Below are positions 1-6,399 of a stretch of DNA of 7,378 nt, piece after piece. Source of the DNA: an uncultured Clostridia bacterium. Lineage in GTDB: Bacteria; Bacillota; Clostridia; TANB77; CAG-508. Both the position numbers and the translations under genes were made by a program. The stretch is from the NCBI GenBank assembly GCA_944390305.1, contig CALXPX010000059.1:1-7378 (forward strand). Reading direction: 5' to 3'. The notes beneath the pieces are model-generated. The model saw only the letters and a program-made list of their open reading frames with translations. It was not told where the DNA came from and made no database searches. How positions within the stretch are numbered: position 1 is the stretch's first letter; every line of letters begins with the position of its first letter.

Positions 1-213
1 GAACTTATAACATATAAATTTATGATTAATCAAGCAAAATATGAATGGGAATGTAAAGAATATAATAAATATTATGGCTTTGATACAAATGATGGAAGTA
101 ACTATAAGTTTGAGCTATTTAAAGAAACTATGTGGCAACATAAATGGTATAGAAGATTTATTCGATTATTACAAAAGGTAGGAATAATGAGAGCTATTAA
201 AAAAAGGATATAA
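1..213 (+). CDS. C-terminal end of an unrecognised protein (5' end outside window)
   Basis: The frame is open from the first base of the window to the TAA at 211-213. The ATG at 22 is therefore probably an internal methionine, and this is the last 70 residues of a longer protein. The fragment is rich in aromatic residues (W, Y, F) and lysine, has no membrane segment, and ends in a basic tail (VGIMRAIKKRI). A soluble fragment ending in a short basic amphipathic helix would fit the end of a cytoplasmic glycosyltransferase or another envelope-polysaccharide enzyme. That suggestion rests only on the neighbouring genes; I see no diagnostic motif. The next gene starts 18 bases downstream behind a good ribosome binding site, so the two are probably cotranscribed. 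The coding call is fairly secure; the function is unknown. Confidence 0.6.
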   Translation, partial: ELITYKFMINQAKYEWECKEYNKYYGFDTNDGSNYKFELFKETMWQHKWYRRFIRLLQKVGIMRAIKKRI

Positions 214-216
214 CAT

Positions 217-221
217 GGAGG
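217..221 (+). promoter_or_regulatory. Ribosome binding site fixing a GTG start at 232
   Basis: GGAGG lies 10 bases before the GTG at 232, just after the TAA of the preceding gene (211-213). No ATG in this frame is as well placed; the next in-frame ATG, at 436, would remove the first two membrane segments. The site therefore supports GTG as the true start of the frameshifted membrane glycosyltransferase. Confidence 0.75.
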
Positions 222-231
222 ACTCAAGAAA

Positions 232-1756
232 GTGGATAAAATAAAAGATATTATTACTAATGCTTATAAATTGATAGTATATATTATTGCATTTCTACTA
301 TTTAGCGCAATTTTATATTTTAATATTGTTAGCAACAAAACTAGTGGTTTAGGTTTTACATTATTAGGAGTTATACTTTTAGGAATATTTATATTTTTAA
401 TTAACAAATTTGTTATAAATAAAATTAATAAAAAAATGGACAATATTATAACTATAGCATTGTTAATAATATTTTTAATACTTGAAATTTTAGCCGTAGT
501 ATATTTTAGAGTTGAGTATAATTGGGATTTTAAATATATAATGGAAACAGCTAAACAATTATATGAAACGAACACAACGGAAAATTTATATTATTACCAA
601 TTGTACCCTAATAATATTATTGCAACAGCAATAGCTTATATTCGGTATGTTAATATTTAGAGGAGAATTTGGAGCTTATATTATAAATATATTATTTGTA
701 TTTGGAGCAGCTATTTTTTCGGTTTTAGTAGCAAGAAAAATTGGTGGGGAAAAATTAGGAGTAAACATGGCATTAATATTAGTTATGCTAAGTCCTCTAT
801 ATCTGTATACTCCTATAGTATATTCTGATACTCTTTCAATAATGTTTCCAGTAATGACACTTTACTTTTGGCTAGTTGCAAAAGAAAAACTTAAAGAGTC
901 AAAAGTAAAGCAAGTAATAGTATTTATAATTCTTATGTCAATATCATCTTTTATAGGATATTTGATTAAGGCACCATCGGCAATAATATTGATATCAATC
1001 TTTCTTGATGCGATATTTACTTTTAAGAAATATTTAAAATTTTTGCTAATAACTATTATTGTATTTATAGTATTAAATTTTGCTTATAATAGTATATGCA
1101 CAAGATTTATATTAAAGGATAATAAAGACATTGCTATACCATATACACATTGGGTAATGATGGGATTAAATAAGCCAGAAGAGTATGGAGGAACATCAAT
1201 AGGATGGGGAGCATATAGCCAAGATGATGTAGATTCTACAAATCAACAACCAACACATGAAGACAAAGTTAATTTAAATATTGAGACAATAAAGCAAAGA
1301 CTTAAAGATTTTGGAATATATGGATATTTATCATTTCTAAAACACAAATTTATATATGTTTGGGCAGATCCTACATTTTATGTATTGAACAAAATTGGCT
1401 GGGATACAATAAACAAAGAGAGCAAATTATATGATATAATTATAAACTATGAAACTAATAAGTTGTTTTTGACTTATATGGATTACTTATATCTATTTAT
1501 GCTAATAGTAATATTAATAGGATTGATAATAGATATAAAAAACAAGAAAGATGAAAATACTAGAATTTTAATAATGTCAATAATAGGAATAGCAATATTC
1601 TTCCTTATATGGGAAGCTAGATCTAGATATATATATAATTATTTACCTATTATATGTTTACTATTTACAATAGGAATAAAAAATATACAAGAGATTAAGT
1701 GGAAAAATATAATAAAAAGAATAAAATCATTTCAAGGAAAAGAGGAAAATAAATGA
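232..1756 (+). pseudogene. GT-C type polytopic membrane glycosyltransferase, frameshifted near 640
   Basis: Two overlapping reading frames, 232-660 (142 codons from GTG) and 647-1756 (ending in TGA), together match the intact membrane protein at 3663-5258 along its length. Joined, they give about 507-508 residues against 531. The first part has three hydrophobic segments (about residues 14-32, 42-58 and 73-92), then a loop with YNWD, whose Asp (526-528) aligns with NYD in the paralogue, then YYQLYPNN (paralogue YLQMYPQQ). The second part continues with YIINILFVFG and ARKI, a large loop with GWGAY and WAD (1361-1369), and WEARSRYI (1610-1633), matching WEAKSRYI in the paralogue. An acidic loop residue after early membrane helices is typical of GT-C enzymes that use polyprenyl-phosphate sugars outside the membrane. 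The role is inferred: transfer of a lipid-linked sugar to an envelope acceptor. The ATG at 647 has no ribosome binding site, so the second part is unlikely to be an independent gene. The stop overlaps the next start as ATGA. A sequencing error cannot be excluded. Confidence 0.8.
634..660 (+). other. Frameshift junction inside the first GT-C gene
   Basis: Upstream of here the gene reads in the frame of base 232. That frame meets CGG (643-645), a codon that is otherwise rare in this AT-rich window, and then TAG at 658-660. The frame of base 647 is blocked by TAG at 632-634 and open after it, so the shift must lie between 635 and 657. Adding one TA to the run at 637-641 would make the junction read AYIFGMLIF. 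This aligns without gaps to ATFYALIFKIF of the paralogue and keeps the downstream Asn in register. Removing one base would also join the frames but leaves the alignment one residue short. Confidence 0.75.
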
Positions 1757-2685
1757 AAAAAATATCTATTGTTATACCAATGTATTATGAAGAGCAAGTA
1801 GCAGAAGAGTGTTATAAAAGAGTTACAGGAGTAATTAAAGAAATAAAAGAATATGACTATGAAATAATATTTATAAATGATGGAAGCAAGGACAAAACAT
1901 TAGAAATATTAGAAAATATTTCAAAAGAAGATAGAAAAGTAAAAATCATATCATTTTCAAGAAATTTTGGACATCAAGCAGCAGTAACAGCAGGACTAAA
2001 ATATGTAACAGGTGATACTGTAGTTATAATGGATGCAGACCTTCAAGACCCACCTGAACTAATACCAGACATGCTTAAAAAATGGGAAGAAGGATATGAA
2101 GTAATTTATGGAAAAAGAAAGACAAGAGATGGAGAATCAGCATTTAAGTTATTTACTGCAAAAGCTTTTTATACAACTCTAAATAAACTATCAGATGTAG
2201 AAATACCAAAGGATACAGGAGATTTTAGATTAGTAGATAGAAAAGTTGTAGATGTAATAAATGCTTTACCAGAACATAATAAATTTTTAAGAGGACTATT
2301 TAGCTGGGTAGGATTTAAACAATATGCCTATGAATATGAGAGAAAAGAAAGATTTGCAGGAAAAACAAAATACCCATTAAAGAAAATGTTAAAATTAGCA
2401 CAAGATGGTATACTAAGTTTCTCAACAAAGCCTCTAAAAATAGTAGGAGGACTTGGAATATTATCAGTAATAATTTCTATAGCAATACTTCTATACTCTA
2501 TATTATCATTCGCATTTAGCTGGAATAATTTAACTCCAGGATGGACATCACTTATGTGTACAATTACGTTCTTAGGAGGAGTAATTCTGATTTCTCTTTG
2601 GATGATAGGTGAATATATAGCGAGAATATATGATGAAACAAAACAAAGACCACAATATATTATAGACAAAACAATAAATATCTAA
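1753..2685 (+). CDS. GT2 polyprenyl-phosphate sugar synthase (GtrB/DPM1-like), copy A
   Basis: This 310-residue GT2 enzyme probably transfers a sugar from a nucleotide sugar to undecaprenyl phosphate at the cytoplasmic membrane face. The N-terminal GT-A domain shows IPMYYEE at the start, NDGSKD (42-47) for nucleotide binding, SRNFGHQ (69-75), the metal-binding DADLQDPPE (94-102), TGDFRL (155-160) and AGKTK (202-206). Two C-terminal membrane helices follow (about 229-255 and 264-290), then IGEYIARIYDETKQRP, the usual tail of the GtrB/ArnC/DPM1-like group. The length is normal for that group. The ATG overlaps the TGA of the upstream GT-C gene by four bases (ATGA) behind AGAGGA, which suggests coupled translation and a working partnership. 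Family assignment is firm. The donor sugar (for example glucose, GlcNAc or mannose) cannot be told from sequence. Confidence 0.92.
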   Translation: MKKISIVIPMYYEEQVAEECYKRVTGVIKEIKEYDYEIIFINDGSKDKTLEILENISKEDRKVKIISFSRNFGHQAAVTAGLKYVTGDTVVIMDADLQDPPELIPDMLKKWEEGYEVIYGKRKTRDGESAFKLFTAKAFYTTLNKLSDVEIPKDTGDFRLVDRKVVDVINALPEHNKFLRGLFSWVGFKQYAYEYERKERFAGKTKYPLKKMLKLAQDGILSFSTKPLKIVGGLGILSVIISIAILLYSILSFAFSWNNLTPGWTSLMCTITFLGGVILISLWMIGEYIARIYDETKQRPQYIIDKTINI

Positions 2686-2704
2686 TGATTGGAGAGTATC
2701 TTAA

Positions 2705-3649
2705 ATGAAAAAAATATCAATAATCATACCAGCATATAATGAAGAAGACTCACTACCATTTTTATATGAAAGATTAGAAAAGATGATTAATGCGAATTCT
2801 AACTATGAATTTGAAATATTATTTGTAAATGATGGTTCAAAAGATAATACACTAAATTTAATAAAGGAATATAGAGAAAAAGATTCAAGAATATCGTATG
2901 TAGATTTTTCAAGAAATTTTGGAAAAGAAATAGGAATGATTGCAGGATTAGATTATGCAACAGGAGATGCAGTAATATTTATGGATGCAGACCTTCAAGA
3001 TCCACCAGAACTTATTCCAGAAATGATAAAATATTGGGAAGAAGGTTACGATGATGTATATGCGCAAAGAAGAACAAGAGCAGGAGAAACATTCTTAAAG
3101 AAATTTACATCTAAAATGTATTATAAAGTACTGCAAACATTAACATCTGTTCCAATTCAAAAAGATACAGGAGATTTTAGATTATTAGATAGAAGATGTG
3201 TAAACGCACTTAAAAAATTAAGAGAAACAGATAGAAATTCAAAATCAATGTTTAGTTGGATTGGATACAAAAAAAAGGCAGTTTTATATGATAGAGACCC
3301 TAGAGTTGCAGGAAAAACAAAATGGAATTATAAAAAACTAGTTAATCTTGCAATAGATGGAATTACATCCTTTACAACATCTCCACTCAGAATATCGACA
3401 TATATTGCAATACCAACATTTTTGGCATTATTTGTATACTTCATATATGTTATTATAAAATGTATAACTCAAAATGTAGCAATTCAAGCATTCCAGGCAA
3501 TTATCCTTTTAGTACTATTTTTCTCAGGAGTACAAATATTATTATTTGGAATTATTGGAGAATATTTAGGAAGAATATTTAATGCATCAAAAAATAGACC
3601 ATTATACTTAGTAAATGAATACAATGGTAAAAGAGAAACTAATGAATAA
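2705..3649 (+). CDS. GT2 polyprenyl-phosphate sugar synthase (GtrB/DPM1-like), copy B
   Basis: This 314-residue paralogue of the gene just upstream aligns with it by eye without gaps from residue 1 to about 230; a hand count gives 84 identities in the first 160 residues. It carries IPAYNEE, NDGSKD (42-47), SRNFGKE (69-75), DADLQDPPE (94-102), TGDFRL (155-160) and AGKTK (202-206). Two membrane helices follow (about 230-250 and 262-285), then IGEYLGRIF and NRPLY. It should load a sugar on undecaprenyl phosphate inside the cell, perhaps a different sugar from copy A: FGHQAAVTAGLKY in A is FGKEIGMIAGLDY here, and the C-terminal ends differ. GGAGAG at 2691-2696, eight bases before the ATG, is a good ribosome binding site. 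The 19-base gap to copy A places it in the same operon, and the intact GT-C gene follows directly. The family is firm; the substrate is unknown. Confidence 0.92.
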   Translation: MKKISIIIPAYNEEDSLPFLYERLEKMINANSNYEFEILFVNDGSKDNTLNLIKEYREKDSRISYVDFSRNFGKEIGMIAGLDYATGDAVIFMDADLQDPPELIPEMIKYWEEGYDDVYAQRRTRAGETFLKKFTSKMYYKVLQTLTSVPIQKDTGDFRLLDRRCVNALKKLRETDRNSKSMFSWIGYKKKAVLYDRDPRVAGKTKWNYKKLVNLAIDGITSFTTSPLRISTYIAIPTFLALFVYFIYVIIKCITQNVAIQAFQAIILLVLFFSGVQILLFGIIGEYLGRIFNASKNRPLYLVNEYNGKRETNE

Positions 3650-3650
3650 C

Positions 3651-3657
3651 AAAGGGA
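3651..3657 (+). promoter_or_regulatory. Ribosome binding site favouring the start at 3663
   Basis: AAAGGGA sits five bases before the ATG at 3663. In-frame ATGs at 3615, 3624 and 3642 lie inside the end of the preceding gene and have weaker upstream sequences. The start at 3663 is also the one that puts a Lys-rich N-terminus directly before the first membrane helix. The ATG at 3642, which overlaps the upstream stop, remains a possible alternative. Confidence 0.55.
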
Positions 3658-3662
3658 AAAAT

Positions 3663-5258
3663 ATGAAAATAAACAAATATTTGAAATATATAATAGAATT
3701 AATTAGCTTAATTATAATAGTCGCTATAATAATGATTAATTTAGCATACAATGTAAGATTAGAAAATGTTATGAGTGAAAATATCATTATAAATCCGAAT
3801 AGTATAATTATGGCTATAACATTAATAATAACAATTATAGCATTTTATTATATTTTTTATAAATCTAGTATTATAAAGATAAACCAAAAAAGTAAAAAAG
3901 TTATATTGATATCATTATTCATAATTTATTTTATAATGCAAATTATATGGATAAATGTAAGGGATGCAAATCCAAATTATGATCAATATTATGTATATGA
4001 TACAGCAATAAGAATAAAAGAGAATAATGAAAATCTATTAAAAGATGAATATTTACAAATGTATCCTCAGCAAATTTCCACAGCAACTTTTTATGCTTTA
4101 ATTTTTAAGATTTTTAATACAACTAATGTAAAAATATTACAATATATTAATGCAATTGCAAATGTTTTTACAATACTAGGACTATATTTAATTGCTAAAA
4201 AAATTGCAAATAAGGAAAATCCATTAAATACTTTTGCATTCTTAGTAATGGCATTTACTTTTACTGCTATGCCACTACTTTCAACATTTATTTATGGAGA
4301 CTTTATAAGTTTGCCTTTTGCAATATTTTCTATATATTATATTATGAAATATACAGAGTTAAATAAAATAAGATATATAGTTGGTTCTGCAATTTTAATG
4401 TCCATCTCATATTTTTTGAGAATGAATATACTTATATTTATTTTAGCAATTTGTATATACTTAATATTAGATATAATTAAATTTATTTCAGCAAAAATAA
4501 AAGAAAAAGATGTAAAAAGAAAAAATAAAATATTAGAGAGTATACTAAAAATAGTAATGATAATAGCGCTTTTAGCTATAAGTATACTTCCTGCTAATAT
4601 ATATAAAACATATATGCAAAATAAATTGCAATTAGATAAAGAGAAAAGCTTTCCAGTTGTAGGATTTTTGGATATAGGAATTAATAGAGCAACAAGAGGT
4701 TATGGATGGTATATAGATAGTTTTGGCGATGATTGGAAAGAAGGAACAATAAATAAAGAAGATTTTATAAATGATATAGAATTAAGAATAAAAGAATTTA
4801 TAAAATATCCTACAAGTATTATAGAATTCTATACTAAAAAAGTAGCATCAATGTGGGCAGAAAGTACATGCGGAAGTATTTGGTATAATCTATCATTCAA
4901 TTTTGGAAATATGAGTTTAAATAAAGGAACTGCGACAGAAAGCCAAATACAAAATTATAAAGAAGTTGACAACCAAGTACTAACACTTTATAATCTAAAT
5001 AGAAATTATGAAAAAATATTAATTATGTTTATATTTTTTGCAGTTTTAATCTTTATTTTATCAAATAAAGAAATAACAAATAATCAAATACTGTTAATTA
5101 TTATATTTATAGGAGGATTTTTATTTCACTTTTTATGGGAAGCAAAATCAAGGTATATCATACCATACATAATTATATTAATACCAATAGCAAGCATAGG
5201 AATTAACAAGGCTGTACAAAAAATTGTAGAATTTATAAAAAAAGAGAAAAATGCATAA
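3663..5258 (+). CDS. GT-C type polytopic membrane glycosyltransferase, intact copy
   Basis: This 531-residue integral membrane protein has roughly a dozen hydrophobic segments. Three come first (about residues 9-27, 47-62 and 75-95), then a loop with DANPNYDQ, whose second Asp (3981-3983) is conserved in the paralogue at 232-1756. YLQMYPQQ follows, then a string of helices, then a large soluble loop with RGYGWYIDSFGDDW and MWAEST (from 4851), and near the end WEAKSRYI (5136-5159). The layout fits GT-C enzymes related to PMT/GT39, which take a sugar from polyprenyl phosphate and attach it to an acceptor outside the membrane. That assignment is from architecture and context, not from a decisive motif. 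The gene follows a GT2 gene by 13 bases, and that protein is its likely donor-making partner. The annotation could start earlier, at 3615 or 3642, but those starts overlap the GT2 gene. An O-antigen-polymerase-like or uncharacterised membrane protein is the main alternative. Confidence 0.75.
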   Translation: MKINKYLKYIIELISLIIIVAIIMINLAYNVRLENVMSENIIINPNSIIMAITLIITIIAFYYIFYKSSIIKINQKSKKVILISLFIIYFIMQIIWINVRDANPNYDQYYVYDTAIRIKENNENLLKDEYLQMYPQQISTATFYALIFKIFNTTNVKILQYINAIANVFTILGLYLIAKKIANKENPLNTFAFLVMAFTFTAMPLLSTFIYGDFISLPFAIFSIYYIMKYTELNKIRYIVGSAILMSISYFLRMNILIFILAICIYLILDIIKFISAKIKEKDVKRKNKILESILKIVMIIALLAISILPANIYKTYMQNKLQLDKEKSFPVVGFLDIGINRATRGYGWYIDSFGDDWKEGTINKEDFINDIELRIKEFIKYPTSIIEFYTKKVASMWAESTCGSIWYNLSFNFGNMSLNKGTATESQIQNYKEVDNQVLTLYNLNRNYEKILIMFIFFAVLIFILSNKEITNNQILLIIIFIGGFLFHFLWEAKSRYIIPYIIILIPIASIGINKAVQKIVEFIKKEKNA

Positions 5259-5272
5259 AATAAAGAAAAATT

Positions 5273-5278
5273 AGGAGG
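5273..5278 (+). promoter_or_regulatory. Strong ribosome binding site of the TagO-like gene
   Basis: AGGAGG, eight bases before the ATG at 5287, lies in the 28-base gap after the GT-C gene. This is the longest gap in the operon. I see no terminator hairpin or convincing promoter in it. Confidence 0.7.
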
Positions 5279-5286
5279 ACTAATTT

Positions 5287-6399
5287 ATGTGGGGAGATAT
5301 AGCAATAGCATTTTTGCTAGCATTTATAACTTCATTTGTAATGGTGCCTTATACTATTAAATTAGCAAAAAAAGTAGGAGCCATTGACTATCCATCAGAT
5401 AGAAGAGTAAATAAAAGACCAATTCCAAGAATAGGAGGAATTGCTGTAATTATTGGCTTTTTAGTATCTGCTATATATTTAGTAATTACTATGACAATAG
5501 AAAATAACCTAACGCTAAATAGTGAAGAAAACTATAAGATGAAGTTATTAGGTTTTCTAATAGGAATAATTGTTTTAGCAATATTTGCCTATATAGATGA
5601 TGTTAAAAGTTTAAAGCCATGGCAAAAGTTAATAGGACAAGTATTAGCAGCAATTATTATCTATTCTTTTGGAATAAGAATAGATAAAATAAATGAAATA
5701 ATAATTCATCCAGCGCTTAGTTTTATACTAACTGTTGGATGGATTGTAGGAATAACAAATGCTATAAATTTAATAGATGGGTTAGATGGTCTTTCATCAG
5801 GAACATCATTAATATCTTGCATTTCTCTTTTAATTATATTTGCAACAAATGATTCACCAATAATATCAATTATTTTGATAACTGCATTAGCTGGTGCAAT
5901 TAGTGGATTTTTACCATTTAATTTAAATCCTGCCAAAACTTTCATTGGAGATGTAGGAGCTCAATTTTTAGGCTTTAGCTTAGCTACTATATCTATTTTA
6001 GGTGTAGCAAAAACCGTTACTTTGGTAGTTTTAATAGCTCCTATATTAGTATTAGCACTTCCAATATTTGATACTTTGTTTGCTATTATAAGAAGAATTA
6101 TAAAAGGTAAATCTATAAAAGCCGTATTTCAAGCTGACAAAGGACATCTTCATCATAGACTAATGAAAAGAGGATTCTCACAAAAGCAAGCTGTTGTAAT
6201 TCTTTATGGAGCTAGTGCAACTCTTGGAATGTTTGCAGTTATATTAATAGATGATGGAATATGGAAAGCTCTATCTTTTGCCCTAATTGTTGTAGCAATT
6301 ATTGCTATAGGGTATAAGGAACTTAAGAACTTTAAAAGTCAAGAAATAAAAAGCATAAAAGAAAATAGAAAAAAACAAAAATCAAAGGGAGATAAATAA
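5287..6399 (+). CDS. tagO: Undecaprenyl-phosphate GlcNAc-1-phosphate transferase, WecA/TagO family
   Basis: This 370-residue membrane enzyme of the MraY/WecA/TagO superfamily would transfer a sugar-1-phosphate, probably GlcNAc-1-P from UDP-GlcNAc, to undecaprenyl phosphate. That is the first step of wall teichoic acid or other lipid-linked polymer synthesis. Family motifs are all present: PIPRIGG (45-51), YIDDVKSL with Asp104-Asp105 (102-109), NAINLIDGLDGL (158-169), FIGDVGAQ (219-226) and GHLHHRL (286-292). The HLHH motif and PRIGG point to WecA/TagO rather than MraY. About ten or eleven hydrophobic segments are spread from residue 5 to 344, followed by a Lys-rich cytoplasmic tail of about 25 residues. 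It lies downstream of the GT2 and GT-C genes, which suggests it makes the lipid-linked backbone they decorate, although it may serve another polymer. Its TAA shares one base with the ruvB start. The tagO symbol is by family; wecA would be equally fair. Confidence 0.88.
   Translation: MWGDIAIAFLLAFITSFVMVPYTIKLAKKVGAIDYPSDRRVNKRPIPRIGGIAVIIGFLVSAIYLVITMTIENNLTLNSEENYKMKLLGFLIGIIVLAIFAYIDDVKSLKPWQKLIGQVLAAIIIYSFGIRIDKINEIIIHPALSFILTVGWIVGITNAINLIDGLDGLSSGTSLISCISLLIIFATNDSPIISIILITALAGAISGFLPFNLNPAKTFIGDVGAQFLGFSLATISILGVAKTVTLVVLIAPILVLALPIFDTLFAIIRRIIKGKSIKAVFQADKGHLHHRLMKRGFSQKQAVVILYGASATLGMFAVILIDDGIWKALSFALIVVAIIAIGYKELKNFKSQEIKSIKENRKKQKSKGDK

Noticed and set aside
264..575. Open reading frame on the minus strand across the first GT-C gene
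   Set aside because: It mirrors a well-supported membrane-protein gene with a good ribosome binding site. Its composition is what the AT-rich complement of hydrophobic codons gives, and it has no recognisable domain or start signal.
647..1756. An independent 369-residue membrane protein gene starting at 647
   Set aside because: There is no ribosome binding site before 647, its start overlaps the preceding frame, and it lacks the N-terminal helices and Asp loop present in the paralogue. It is better read as the second part of a frameshifted gene.
2328..2669. Minus-strand open frame over the 3' half of GT2 copy A
   Set aside because: It lies wholly inside a firmly assigned gene and has no recognisable motif.
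5259..5286. Possible terminator or promoter in the gap before the TagO-like gene
   Set aside because: The 28 bases are A-rich and hold a ribosome binding site, but show no inverted repeat with a T-run and no spaced -35/-10 pair.
5706..5945. Minus-strand open frame inside the TagO-like gene
   Set aside because: It is the complement of conserved catalytic motifs of the plus-strand gene and has no recognisable product.
5941..5967. GDVGA in place of the more familiar GD(S/T/A)G in the TagO-like enzyme, considered as a possible inactivating change
   Set aside because: The position after the Asp varies within the superfamily and, as I recall, valine occurs in some WbpL-type members. The Asp and both glycines are kept, so activity is expected.
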